Shown: positions 1-8,075, numbered from the stretch's first letter. The stretch: DNA of 64,000 nt from Radiobacillus deserti (GCF_007301515.1 NZ_CP041666.1:806001-870000), one strand, 5' to 3'. The notes: a model not told the origin generated them from the letters alone. Numbers and translations: made by a program.

Positions 1-213
1 GAGGGTATGGTCTATTCTAATGCGGACCGTGACTATGCCTACATACGTACGAAAACAGTGATGATCAAGAGTGCTTATGAAAAAATTTATCAATGGATTA
101 ATGAGAATGGTTATGAAACAAATAAAGATTCATATACGATTGAGGTATTCCTTCCGATAACTCCCCCACAAAATGACGAGGAGGTAGAAATTTATTTACC
201 TCTTAAAGAATAG
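1..213 (+). CDS. GyrI-like effector-binding protein, 3' end only
   Basis: The reading frame is open from the first base, so this is the end of a gene that begins outside the window; the ATG at position 7 is probably internal. The visible residues (EGM, then YEKIYQWI, ending EIYLPLKE) align by eye with the C-terminal half of the next gene (PEGM, YTKIFAWM, EILIPLE). That is the pattern of the AraC-type/GyrI-like effector-binding fold, which binds small hydrophobic or cationic ligands. The two genes are probably tandem paralogues. The ligand cannot be told from sequence. Confidence 0.6.
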   Translation, partial: EGMVYSNADRDYAYIRTKTVMIKSAYEKIYQWINENGYETNKDSYTIEVFLPITPPQNDEEVEIYLPLKE

Positions 214-260
214 TATGAGAGCATCTTTACCACCTGCAAATTTTAAAGAGGAGTGATTAG

Positions 261-740
261 ATGTATCCATTTCATAAAACAATTGCTACTTTTGAATGTG
301 AAGTAATTACAAAAAAATTCCACTTGGTAGGGCAAAGCATTACTACAAATTATCCTGGGGGCTTCCCAGATGCTGCAATTAAAGTACAAACGGAGTTTGA
401 AAGTAGAAGAGACGAGATTAAGAATGTAGTGAATAAGGAGATTCTATATAGTCCTCATATGTGCAATGAGATCTTTGCAACATATTTTGCATGTCTGGAG
501 GTTGAGGAAATTGAGGATGTTCCTGAAGGGATGACAGGATTTACCCTTCCTGCAACGAAATATGCGAAAATATCCTGCTCGAATAATACGATAGATGAGG
601 GATATACGAAGATCTTTGCTTGGATGGATGAAAAAGAATATGTTCAAAAATGGTTCCATTATTCATGCCCTATTGAAATCTACTATTTAGACGAGAACGT
701 TGATGAAGAGGTTGCCGAAATATTAATTCCACTTGAGTAA
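261..740 (+). CDS. GyrI-like effector-binding domain protein
   Basis: A 159-residue protein starting at ATG 261 after a good ribosome site (AGAGGAG). It appears to be a stand-alone GyrI-like/AraC effector-binding domain with no DNA-binding segment. Features are an N-terminal strand, a central EVEEIEDVPEGM segment and a C-terminal YTKIFAWM helix followed by an acidic strand ending EILIPLE. Such proteins act as cytoplasmic ligand sinks or sensors. It is a paralogue of the truncated gene just upstream, 47 bases away. Substrate unknown. Confidence 0.65.
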   Translation: MYPFHKTIATFECEVITKKFHLVGQSITTNYPGGFPDAAIKVQTEFESRRDEIKNVVNKEILYSPHMCNEIFATYFACLEVEEIEDVPEGMTGFTLPATKYAKISCSNNTIDEGYTKIFAWMDEKEYVQKWFHYSCPIEIYYLDENVDEEVAEILIPLE

Positions 741-783
741 CATTCCATACATTAACAATAGAGACAATTAGGGGGAACTAGTC

Positions 784-1596
784 ATGCAAAGATTTAAACT
801 GAAGCGGTTTGATGGTGGAATTATAAAGGTGGATGGAGATCGAAAAAAAGCAGTAGATTGGTATTGTAAGCATTTTAATCTGAAAGAAGGACAGGATATT
901 CCTGAAGAGGAGATGACAATTCTTACTTATCCAAGTGGATTTGCAATGACTATACAGAATGTTAAGGAAGATGAACAGTTAGATAGCACATCCAATATTC
1001 GCTTTTGTTTCGAAACAGCTGACCTTGTGGAGACCCATAGCTACTTTAATCAAAGCAATGTAAGAACAACAGACAGATATTTAAGTATTGATGGTACCCC
1101 CTCTTTTAATTTTTTGATTTAGAAGGAACTAAACTGACTGCTGTCCAAGCAAGACCTAGTCTAGTAGCGTCTGTTCCCCATTCTAGATTTCTATTCTTTT
1201 ATATGAGAATAAATGTAAGGAATCTTTCTAATTCCTTGAGGTGGTTTCAAAATCATCTTGGATTAAAAGTAGTAGAGGAGCGTCCATCTGAGAAAGTATG
1301 CGGTGTTGCACTGTGGTGAGCCTGAAAATTTTAATGGGATTCCACTGAAGCCTTGGCCAATATACCTAGAGGAGCGTTCGAATGAACAGTATGGCAAACA
1401 AAACGGGAAAACATTACCGTGTTTTGTACCAGTTACCTTAGAAGACTATAAAAATGTTTAACGCTAGTTTAATAGTGTTGGGGTTGAGATGTCAGCCATT
1501 AGTGATAACTTAGATCAAATAGGATTAGAAGTAAGTGATTTTTACATTTACGATCCAGATGGCAATCGCCTGAATTTTTGGGTGTATGAAGAATAG
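784..1596 (+). pseudogene. Frameshifted two-domain VOC (glyoxalase-like) gene
   Basis: The first 112 codons encode a VOC-type domain (DRKKAVDWYCKHFNL, then SSNIRF-like strands) that stops at 1122. The lost continuation is plain in another frame: after a T-run near 1113-1120 the frame reads FDLEGTKLTAVQ, then a second domain with SLRWFQNHLGLKVVEERPSEK. Near 1300 the frame shifts again (LHCGEPENFNGIPL), a stop occurs at about 1459, and the end reads VSDFYIYDPDGNRLNFWVYEE, closing at 1596. At least two frameshifts and a stop mean the intact product, a bi-domain VOC protein of about 270 residues, is no longer made. Sequencing error cannot be excluded for any single lesion, but several together favour decay. 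Confidence 0.7.
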
Positions 1597-1635
1597 GGTG
1601 ATTTTTTTACAGAAACAATAAAGGAGGAAACTCAA

Positions 1636-2031
1636 TTGATTAAAATTGGAGCTGTTTTTATACCTGTTACTGATATCGATAGGGCTGTTAGCTGGTACAA
1701 AGATATTCTGGATTTAGAACACGTAGGAACATGGCCAGATAACGAAGGTGCTGATTTTTATTTTAGAAAGGAGGAACAGTATCTGACCTTAGTCAAAGTA
1801 CAAAAAAAAGATCCGTTAACTTTTACCGCCAATACAAATTATCCAAATCCATATTTTAATTTCACTACATCGGATTTAGAGGGTTACCATAAAACATTAC
1901 AAAGTAAGGGTGTGAAAGTATCCAATATTGAAGACCATGGCCCTATCATGCTGTTTAATTTTTATGATCCTGATGGAAATAAGTTTGATGTAGTGGTTGA
2001 TAATGAAAATTACTCATTTTATAGCGTTTAG
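1636..2031 (+). CDS. VOC family (glyoxalase/bleomycin-resistance-like) protein
   Basis: A 131-residue single VOC protein. The start is TTG 1636, supported by AAGGAGG at 1621-1627. It shows the paired beta-alpha-beta-beta-beta layout: VFIPVTDIDRAVSWYKDILDLEH at the N-terminus and YFNFTTSDLEGYHKTLQSKGV, then NFYDPDGNKFDVV at the C-terminus. Known relatives are metal-dependent isomerases, dioxygenases or antibiotic-binding proteins; the substrate is not identifiable. It lies directly downstream of the broken two-domain VOC gene and is probably a related duplicate that stayed intact. Confidence 0.75.
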   Translation: MIKIGAVFIPVTDIDRAVSWYKDILDLEHVGTWPDNEGADFYFRKEEQYLTLVKVQKKDPLTFTANTNYPNPYFNFTTSDLEGYHKTLQSKGVKVSNIEDHGPIMLFNFYDPDGNKFDVVVDNENYSFYSV

Positions 2032-2137
2032 TCATATTATGAACACCATGTCCAGCAGCAGATATCACTGTACTATAGGGGGGAATTAACTTCCTCTCCT
2101 TCTAGTCTATGCAGTAACTGACTCTGAATAGTATTTA

Positions 2138-2176
2138 GTAAACCTTATCCTAAGTGATAGTAAATCGGAAGTATGA
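2138..2176 (+). repeat. Degenerate coding remnant, copy A of a dispersed pair
   Basis: These 39 bases match 33 of 39 positions at 17425-17463. Both copies end in frame with a stop and read VN.I.SDSK.EV then stop, with some differences at third codon positions. This suggests two remnants of the 3' end of the same kind of gene. No intact reading frame precedes either copy and the parent gene was not recognised. Apart from this remnant and nearby stops, nothing else supports a gene in 2032-2250. Confidence 0.4.
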
Positions 2177-2250
2177 ACTTATTAGAATATTTTTGTTAAA
2201 AATAAGAAAATGTAAAGCAAGCTACGCTGATACTAGTACAAAAGTAAACG

Positions 2251-2463
2251 TGGTTATCAGCAATGTGCGAAGTCCTACTACTTCCAGGAAGCACATACTA
2301 CTACGAAGAAACAGAACGCCAAGCAGAAGATGATGTTACGTTGAATATTGTTCGTATCTTTCATAAAAGTCGTCCATTCCATGGGGCTCGTAAAGTGAAG
2401 CAAGGACTTAGGAAGATTGGAAGAATAGTTTCTAGAAGCAGAATTGGTCGAGTAAGCTGGTAA
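2251..2463 (+). pseudogene. IS3-family transposase OrfB fragment
   Basis: The fragment reads SAMCEVLLLPGSTYYYEE, then IVRIFHKSRPFHGARKVKQGL and IVSRSRIGRVSW. This is the characteristic N-terminal HTH_21-type segment of IS3-family OrfB (STYYY, the [YF]GARK motif, then VSR.RIGR). The DDE catalytic core that should follow is missing: the frame stops at 2463 and no further rve-type sequence is visible. An in-frame stop sits a few codons upstream. It is a non-functional relic. Confidence 0.75.
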
Positions 2464-2603
2464 AATTTCGAGTGAATAATGAAATGAATAGGAATGGTAA
2501 ACCTTAGGTTGTAACTATGTTATATATTAGACTATAAAGCTAAATAAAGACTATGAACATCATACTCAATTTTTAACTTTTTCGGGATAAAGGGGGGCTT
2601 GTA

Positions 2604-3212
2604 ATGATTCCAATAATGCTAGATTTGACTAATAAACACGTGGTTGTAATTGGTGGTGGGAACGTAGCGGAGAGAAAAATCACATCATTACTTGAAACGG
2701 AAAGTCTGATCACAGTGGTTAGTCCTACCATCACAGCCACTTTAGAAAGTTATTTTACTCAAGGACAAATTATTTGGAAGAAAAAGAATTTTGCTAGTAA
2801 CGATATTAAAGACGCTTTTTTAATTATCACAGCAACTAATAACCCCTTCGTAAACCAGCAAGTTCGGGATGCTGCTCCAAAGGATGTACTAATTAATTCA
2901 GCAGATACTGCCGAAGAAGGAAATATTCATTTCCCGACTTATGTAAAAAGAGGAAGGCTATCTATTGCAATTTCTACAGAGGGTGCCAGCCCGTCGTTAG
3001 CAAAAGAAATAAAAGAAAAACTGGAGCTGGAATACGATGAAAACTATGAAACCTATTTAGATTTCCTATATGAAGCTAGAAAAATAATCAAAAATAGTAA
3101 TAGGAATAATCAGGATAAGAGAATGTACTTAAAGGAACTCACGGATAAAAAATTCTTAAACAAACAAAAGCAAGAGGAATGGATTACTTCCTTTACAAGA
3201 TATAAGAAATAG
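2604..3212 (+). CDS. Precorrin-2 dehydrogenase / sirohydrochlorin ferrochelatase-like (siroheme synthesis)
   Basis: A 202-residue protein of the CysG-N/Met8p/YlnF family, which oxidises precorrin-2 to sirohydrochlorin with NAD and may insert iron, giving siroheme for sulfite and nitrite reductases. The N-terminal Rossmann motif is VVVIGGGNVAERK. The family segment NSAD...GNIHFP carries the Asp expected at the catalytic position. The SIAISTEGASPSLAKEIKEKLE stretch is typical of the dimerisation region. The start ATG 2604 follows AAAGGGGGG. In Bacillus subtilis the corresponding ylnF closes the cysH-cysP-sat-cysC operon. Here it stands alone about 55 kb from that operon, between an IS3 remnant and a broken protease gene, with no uroporphyrinogen methyltransferase nearby. 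It is about 40 residues longer than B. subtilis YlnF as I recall it. Confidence 0.8.
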   Translation: MIPIMLDLTNKHVVVIGGGNVAERKITSLLETESLITVVSPTITATLESYFTQGQIIWKKKNFASNDIKDAFLIITATNNPFVNQQVRDAAPKDVLINSADTAEEGNIHFPTYVKRGRLSIAISTEGASPSLAKEIKEKLELEYDENYETYLDFLYEARKIIKNSNRNNQDKRMYLKELTDKKFLNKQKQEEWITSFTRYKK

Positions 3213-3217
3213 CTTTC

Positions 3218-3640
3218 CTACCCTAAAGAATGGAAAGCTAATCCTATATTATTTCTCCCACTGCTGCTGACCCTCCAAGAGAAATATTTTGGGGCAACAT
3301 CTACTACTCCAACATCATTGTTAATTGCAGCAATAATTCCGAAAACGTGAGTGCCATATCCTACGTAATCATAGAAAATACTAGGGTTTCCTTGGTCATC
3401 ATCTGTAAAGTTATAACGACCTACAATGTTATCCTTTAAATCAAGATAATCTATCTGACAACCTGAATCAATGACAGCGACAACATTGCCAGCCCCTTGT
3501 CTTGTGTCGTTCCAAACTTTTTGGGGCATCAATTACTTTATCCCCATAAGGTATCCTTTCGGGAATTTACAATTCTTCCGTTTTGATCGGCAACAAGGAT
3601 ATTCTTTTAATTTGAAACTACCTCCTTTTTTCCTGTTTAT
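3218..3640 (-). pseudogene. Broken intracellular subtilisin-like protease (IspA-like)
   Basis: On the minus strand one frame reads PERIPYGDKVIDAPK and, after a frameshift near 3533, VWNDTRQGAGNVVAVIDSGCQID. This is the N-terminal lead-in and catalytic-Asp block of intracellular serine proteases of the S8 family. The following NFTDDDQGNP and YGTHVFGIIAA carry the catalytic-His block, although the usual GHGTH is YGTH. The sequence then falls out of frame after VAPKYFSW and stops. The catalytic Ser region is absent. The gene is truncated and frameshifted. Confidence 0.75.
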
Positions 3641-3750
3641 TATAAAAAGTGAAAATATTATCTCATTTATCAACCATTATTATTATTTCGCAATTGGTTG
3701 AAATTGGTAATAAATCAACAATTAAAAACTACTGGATACCGATAAAATAA

Positions 3751-3773
3751 GGTTCTACGTCAAATGTTGGGGT
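3751..3773. repeat. Left terminal inverted repeat of the ISL3 element
   Basis: Begins GGTTCTACG and ends TGTTGGGGT, pairing with 5106-5128. The 8 bases just outside (3743-3750) are the left copy of the target duplication. Confidence 0.85.
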
Positions 3774-3792
3774 GGTGATGTTATTCGTCACC

Positions 3793-5052
3793 TCAACCAA
3801 TATGCAACCCTACTTCTTTATACTGTCTTGCGAGTAAAATCTTTGCTCTAAAACGTTTGAAGCTTCTAAATCCAAACGCATTCCTCTTTAAAACTTTCGT
3901 AGTATTATTAATCCCTTCCAAAAAACCGTTTGAATAGTTATAAACAAAGCTATTTAGTATTTCAACTTGCCAATTTTGAAACGTCTTAATCGCACTAATC
4001 ATTTCTGGTAATTCAGATTCTCTTACCAGATCATAGAAAGCTTTTAGGTCTTTCTTCACCTTGAAGATATTTTCACTCCCAATTACTTTAGCTTCTTCAA
4101 ACCAATCTTTATATATTTCCTTTAGTTCATGAGCAGTTCTTAGTTCTTCTGACATTCCTAAATATCTTTCTAAATGCCACATTTCGTCTTCTTTCAAGCG
4201 ATTCTTTGGTTTATGAAATACATGTTTCATACGCTTACATTTCTTACGAATCATAGTCGTGGAAGGTTTGTTGCACACGTCTTCTAAACGATCTAATCCC
4301 CAATAAATATATCTACAAAAATGAAATCGATCGGCTACGATAATAGGCTTCCCTAATGCCTTTTGAACAGCTGCCTTAAAGGATGAACTCATATCCATGA
4401 TAACTACTTCAACCTGTTGGCCATGTTTTTGTAGATAATTTTTAATTGTGTTTTTATACCGATTAGGTAGTATATCAAGAGGTTGTCTAGTGATACCATC
4501 TGCGATAATTAGCTGGTATTTCCCTTCCTTTGTATCTCCTTTATATTCATCAATTGCAATAACGGATGGCAAGGTTTCTACCTTTTTTATTTGCTCTTCA
4601 GCTAATTTATCAAAGCGTCTTACAATTGTTGAAGCTGATGCACCGAATGTTTCGCCAACCTCTTTAAAGGTCTTTCCTTTTATCGATTTTATTGAAACCG
4701 CTTGGTTCCATTCAATAGAAGCACGTTGGTACCGTTCTACTATTGGACTTTTTTCTGAGAATCGCTTCCCACAAGAAGGACAAGCATAACGACGACGTTT
4801 ATACCATAATAGAGTCATTCGCTCAAACCACTTTAAGTGTTTTATTTTTTGATATCTATAATCATGTACACGGTCTGTTTTAGTTTCACAAACCGGGCAA
4901 CAATGAGGGATACGCTCCATTTCTACATAAATCTGAACCGTTCCATCACGATCTTCCATATTAGTTATAATGCATTCTTTTAATCCTGGTATATTCATGG
5001 TAAAATCCATATACACGCAACCCCATTCTCTACTTGTTTCTCGACAATTCAA
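3793..5052 (-). CDS. ISL3-family transposase
   Basis: Up to 419 residues; the natural start may be the Met at residue 15 (about 5010). Two N-terminal zinc-binding motifs, HCCPVC and CPSCGKRF, precede a helix-turn-helix segment (KTFKEVGETFGASASTIVRRFDKL). The DDE catalytic domain follows: AIDEYKG gives the first Asp, VVIMDMSSSFK and IIVADRFHFCRY the second region, and NGFLEGINNTTKVLKRNAFGFRSF the C-terminal Glu. This order is diagnostic of ISL3 transposases. The frame is intact, so the element may be mobile. Confidence 0.92.
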   Translation of the reverse strand: MNCRETSREWGCVYMDFTMNIPGLKECIITNMEDRDGTVQIYVEMERIPHCCPVCETKTDRVHDYRYQKIKHLKWFERMTLLWYKRRRYACPSCGKRFSEKSPIVERYQRASIEWNQAVSIKSIKGKTFKEVGETFGASASTIVRRFDKLAEEQIKKVETLPSVIAIDEYKGDTKEGKYQLIIADGITRQPLDILPNRYKNTIKNYLQKHGQQVEVVIMDMSSSFKAAVQKALGKPIIVADRFHFCRYIYWGLDRLEDVCNKPSTTMIRKKCKRMKHVFHKPKNRLKEDEMWHLERYLGMSEELRTAHELKEIYKDWFEEAKVIGSENIFKVKKDLKAFYDLVRESELPEMISAIKTFQNWQVEILNSFVYNYSNGFLEGINNTTKVLKRNAFGFRSFKRFRAKILLARQYKEVGLHIG

Positions 5053-5105
5053 GTATATAAGAATGTATTGGTTGCGTGTGTTTTATTTTTCAGAATTTCA
5101 CCTGA

Positions 5106-5128
5106 ACCCCAACAAATATTATAGAGCC
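5106..5128. repeat. Right terminal inverted repeat of the ISL3 element
   Basis: Reverse complement begins GGCTCTATAA and ends TGTTGGGGT. The next 8 bases (5129-5136) repeat the left flank exactly. Confidence 0.85.
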
Positions 5129-5150
5129 TAAAATAACAAAAGAAACAATA

Positions 5151-5196
5151 AAAAAGGAAGAAGCCACAATTTATAATAGGTGACCTCTTCCTCTTT
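5151..5196 (-). terminator. Terminator for the small membrane-protein gene
   Basis: Read on the minus strand: a GGAAGAGGTCAC arm, a short loop, and a GTGGCTTCTTCC arm followed by TTTTTT. It lies just past the end of the minus-strand gene at 5220-5462. Confidence 0.7.
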
Positions 5197-5219
5197 ACTC
5201 TTAGTTCATCATCATAAAA

Positions 5220-5462
5220 TTACTTTGCCTTTGAATCAAAAATAGTTCCAGCTTTATCTATCCAAGCTACATATTTCTTAAATTTTGTAGATTTATCTTG
5301 AAATTTATAAGGTATTACAATAAATAATGTGTATAAAGCCGCGAATACTAACAAAAATGTCAAAGATCTTAACCAAAAACTTTCAGTAGAAATAACACTT
5401 ATAATATAACTTAAACAAACCGAAAGTAGTACGAGAAGTGCAAATCTTTTATACAAAATCAT
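5220..5462 (-). CDS. Small two-helix membrane protein, function unknown
   Basis: An 80-residue protein with two hydrophobic segments (about residues 6-28 and 31-52), then a polar, lysine-rich tail (KFQDKSTKFKKYVAWIDKAG). A GGGAGGGGC ribosome site precedes the ATG on the minus strand and a terminator follows. I do not recognise a family. It flanks the ISL3 insertion and may have had a longer transcriptional context before the element arrived. Confidence 0.55.
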   Translation of the reverse strand: MILYKRFALLVLLSVCLSYIISVISTESFWLRSLTFLLVFAALYTLFIVIPYKFQDKSTKFKKYVAWIDKAGTIFDSKAK

Positions 5463-5549
5463 GTAAGCCCCTCCCTATTTATTATACCAAGGAGAGTTCT
5501 AAAAATCAACAAAAACCTAGCTGTTCACAAGAAGGGCCACACAAAATTC

Positions 5550-6028
5550 GTGGTATCACTTAGACATTTCAGCCCATATATTCCCGTACAAACAAAATGG
5601 GCAAGCTACACCAGTAAAAGATGCACAAACTACCCAGCAAGCGGCATTCCCACCGATGAAAGATTACAAGCGTTTACGAAAAACTATCAAGCTGAAATGA
5701 ACTGGCAAATTTCAATGGATAACTACGAGCGGACTAAATCGTCGCTTTTGAATAATCATATACTTCTAACCACCGAGGTAGCGGAGATTTCGGAAGAATT
5801 AAGAAGGGCATTAATCATACGAATATACTTATTAATGATGGCATGGATGAGGACGAAGCTTTCGAAGCGGCTAAAGACGGTGGTAAGGGAAACATCGGAA
5901 AAGAATTGGCCGATTGTATAGCTTACATCACAATGTTCGCGAACTACTTTGAAGTTGATTTAGAGGATAGCTTTTATCAAAAGATGGAAGAAGTGAGGAA
6001 TAGGAAAAATAGGGATGTAGGGGTATGA
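5550..6028 (+). pseudogene. Frameshifted MazG-like nucleotide pyrophosphohydrolase
   Basis: The upstream part contains LLTTEVAEISEELRRALI, the first metal-binding helix of the all-alpha MazG-type NTP pyrophosphatases. The reading then has to move by one base near 5815 to continue TNILINDGMDEDEAFEAAKDG and IGKELADCIAYITMFANYF, the second EXXD helix. Read in two frames it makes a complete-looking MazG domain; as it stands it is split. No good ribosome site was seen for either half. A single lesion could also be a sequencing error. Confidence 0.6.
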
Positions 6029-6128
6029 AAAAGTGAACCTTTTCCCATAATTCTGGATTATCTATTGTTCCTATCTTAATTAAGAAGTACTATATGATTA
6101 ACAGTTTTTTGTAAGTGGGGGATCAACA

Positions 6129-7022
6129 GTGAGTACTACTAGTAATTTTAAATATATATCAACAACAATTCTTTCTAAAGAACTAAAGATGGGGACCAAA
6201 GAAGTATTTCAAATTTTGCTCGCTAATGGATTAATTAATAGAGTGGATGAAAATTGGGTTTTGACTGACCATGGAAAAGCAATGGGAGGAATAACCAAAA
6301 AACACCCAAGAATAGGGGAGTATATAGCCTGGAATGTGGATATAAAGGATCATAAAATGTTCCACGCTTCCAATCAATCCCTTCTGAACGCAACTGCACT
6401 TAGTGAACATTTTGGTGTTTCAAAGTTTAAGATGAATCCCATATTGTCTGAGTTAGGTTTTGTAGAAAAAGCGGTGAAGGGTTGGAAAGTAACAAAACTT
6501 GGTGAAAGTATTGGTGGAAAACAACTAGAGTATGATAAAACGGGCGTTCCATATGTTAATTGGCCAGAAAGTATTTTAGAAAACAAAAGATTAGTAGAAA
6601 CAATGAATGAGATTCTTGGAAATGAACCAGAGCAACAAACGGAAACAGAACAAAGCAATCCAGTTGCATTTAGAGAGAAGTTTGAAGCGAAACATAGATC
6701 TGCTGATGGACATTATGTACGTTCAAGAGCTGAAATGTTGATAGATAACTGGTTATACATGTCTGAGATTGTACACGCCTATGAAAGAAAGTTACCTATA
6801 GAAGAAGATGTCTATACGGATTTTTATCTGCCAGTAGGCAAAGTCTACATAGAGTATTGGGGGTTAGAAGACGACCCGAAATATGCGGCTAGAAAGCAAG
6901 AAAAGCTAAGAATTTATGAAAAGTATGGGTTTAACTTAATTCAATTACAAGATGCAGATATTCAGAACTTGGATGATATCTTACCTAAGAAGTTATTGAA
7001 ATTTGGAATTCAGGCTTATTAA
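6129..7022 (+). CDS. Tandem winged-helix protein with PD-(D/E)XK nuclease-like C-terminus
   Basis: A 297-residue protein; ATG/GTG region at 6129 follows AAGTGGGGGA. Residues about 10-55 and 85-130 are two similar winged-helix-like units: each has a short HTH, then W.[LV]T..G...GG (WVLTDHGKAMGG; WKVTKLGESIGG). A Gln/Glu-rich linker (165-178) leads to a C-terminal domain with SRAEMLIDNWLY (Glu202), TDFYLP (Asp231), VYIEYWG (Glu242), then YEKYGFNLIQLQ. That order matches the PD-(D/E)XK nuclease fold found in stand-alone restriction-like nucleases and at the ends of some helicases. DNA binding plus possible cleavage suggests a repair or defence role (inference). No methylase or partner lies beside it. 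Confidence 0.6.
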   Translation: MSTTSNFKYISTTILSKELKMGTKEVFQILLANGLINRVDENWVLTDHGKAMGGITKKHPRIGEYIAWNVDIKDHKMFHASNQSLLNATALSEHFGVSKFKMNPILSELGFVEKAVKGWKVTKLGESIGGKQLEYDKTGVPYVNWPESILENKRLVETMNEILGNEPEQQTETEQSNPVAFREKFEAKHRSADGHYVRSRAEMLIDNWLYMSEIVHAYERKLPIEEDVYTDFYLPVGKVYIEYWGLEDDPKYAARKQEKLRIYEKYGFNLIQLQDADIQNLDDILPKKLLKFGIQAY

Positions 7023-7216
7023 CATTAGAGTGCACCGAATGTGTACGAAAACAAGTGGAGAATTTAGATGTAACTAGGAGTGCATCTCAGTACCACGGTA
7101 CATTTAGAGGTATTGTTAGAAACAAATGGGAAAAACTTTCGCACACATAACATGTTTTCGAAGAGTGTTTGACGACGAAGTCATAAGATTCCATCGTCTA
7201 TGAAAAATAAATATGT

Positions 7217-7222
7217 TATACT
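7217..7222 (+). promoter_or_regulatory. Possible -10 box upstream of the TPP riboswitch
   Basis: TATACT at 7217-7222 lies about 30 bases before the riboswitch. No convincing -35 was found at the expected distance. The rest of 7023-7216 shows no gene. Confidence 0.3.
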
Positions 7223-7252
7223 GAAAAAAAATCAAAATCACATATGAGTACT

Positions 7253-7345
7253 TACTAGGGGTGTCGTAAAAGACTGAGACAGAGTAATCTGAACCCTTTG
7301 AACCTGATCTGGGGAATACCAGCGTAGGGAAGTGGGAATAGAATT
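7253..7345 (+). promoter_or_regulatory. TPP riboswitch (THI element)
   Basis: The aptamer signatures are all present: AGGGGTG at the 5' side, CTGAGA at 7273-7278, ACCCTTTGAACCTGATCTGG at 7292-7311, and AATACCAGCGTAGGGA closing it. This is the canonical thiamine-pyrophosphate-binding fold. It lies upstream of five thiazole-synthesis genes and is followed by a strong terminator, so transcription should stop when thiamine pyrophosphate is plentiful. Confidence 0.95.
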
Positions 7346-7384
7346 TTTTATGTTATGTATTGACGTACATAGTGTATGTATTTA

Positions 7385-7416
7385 AGGCCACCCCTGCGCT
7401 GGGGTGGCCTTTTCGT
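7385..7416 (+). terminator. Terminator of the TPP riboswitch
   Basis: A perfect 10-bp stem AGGCCACCCC/GGGGTGGCCT with a 6-base loop (TGCGCT), followed by a T-rich tract. It sits between aptamer and first gene, as expected for the expression platform. Confidence 0.9.
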
Positions 7417-7448
7417 ATTTTTTCGATGACACATAAGGGGAGATGGAT

Positions 7449-8075
7449 ATGAATAATAAGGAGCTGCACGTCCTATCAACTGGAAGGCAACCTGTAGAAA
7501 GATTAGTAGAAACCTTTGAAGAAATACATCCGTATTTGACCGCCTTACATATTCGAGAAAAAGAGAAAACCGCTAGAGAAATCTATCAGCTTGTAGAACA
7601 ATTGCGTACTAAAAATGTTCCTCTTTCCAAAATAGTCATCAACGACCGAGTAGATGTCGCCCAAGTGATGAGGGTCCAAGGAACTCATTTGGCCTATCAT
7701 TCCTTACCAATTGACCAGGTGAAAGAACATTTCCCGCAGCTCCGTGTAGGCTGTTCGGTCCATTCTTTGGAGGAAGCATTACGTGCGCAAGCGCAAGGTG
7801 CGGACTATGTCACCTTTGGACATATTTTTGAGACACAATCCAAGCCAGGCGTAAATCCAAGAGGATTGGAGCAGCTCCGAACGATTACAGCATCTGTAAC
7901 GATTCCCGTAATTGGGATTGGTGGAATTCAACCGAGTCATGTGCAATCTGTTGTGGAAGCCGGCGCGGACGGTATTGCTGTGATGTCCGGTATTTTAGAA
8001 GCGGAGAACCCGTTAGAGATGGTAAAAGAATATAATTCCAGATTAGTCGATAGGAAGGAGGGGTTTCATGCTTAA
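7449..8075 (+). CDS. tenI: Thiazole tautomerase
   Basis: About 208 residues. I prefer ATG 7449 over ATG 7443, because AAGGGGAG at 7435-7442 gives normal spacing only to 7449. The protein has the ThiE/TenI TIM-barrel pattern: INDRVDVA, GCSVHSLEEALRAQAQGADYVTFGHIFET, then VIGIGGI and GADGIAVMSGI phosphate-binding loops. The KPG loop (SKPGVNPRG) fits the thiazole-phosphate site. TenI aromatises the thiazole carboxylate phosphate made by ThiG. It could be mistaken for thiamine-phosphate synthase ThiE, but its place before thiO in a thiazole operon favours TenI. It overlaps thiO by 8 bases. Confidence 0.85.
   Translation: MNNKELHVLSTGRQPVERLVETFEEIHPYLTALHIREKEKTAREIYQLVEQLRTKNVPLSKIVINDRVDVAQVMRVQGTHLAYHSLPIDQVKEHFPQLRVGCSVHSLEEALRAQAQGADYVTFGHIFETQSKPGVNPRGLEQLRTITASVTIPVIGIGGIQPSHVQSVVEAGADGIAVMSGILEAENPLEMVKEYNSRLVDRKEGFHA

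Larger units (their letters stand above)
3751..5128 (-). mobile_element. ISL3-family insertion sequence with 8-bp target duplication
   Basis: The element is bounded by imperfect terminal inverted repeats (3751-3773 and 5106-5128; 16 of 23 positions match, sharing TGTTGGGGT at the inner end). It is flanked by perfect 8-bp direct repeats TAAAATAA at 3743-3750 and 5129-5136. Length is 1378 bp with one transposase gene. The intact ends, direct repeats and open frame indicate a relatively recent insertion. An 8-bp duplication is the usual size for ISL3. Confidence 0.9.

Noticed and set aside
3471..3701. Plus-strand open frame opposite the broken protease
   Set aside because: It has no ribosome site and lies antisense to a recognisable protease relic; its sequence has no protein-like pattern.
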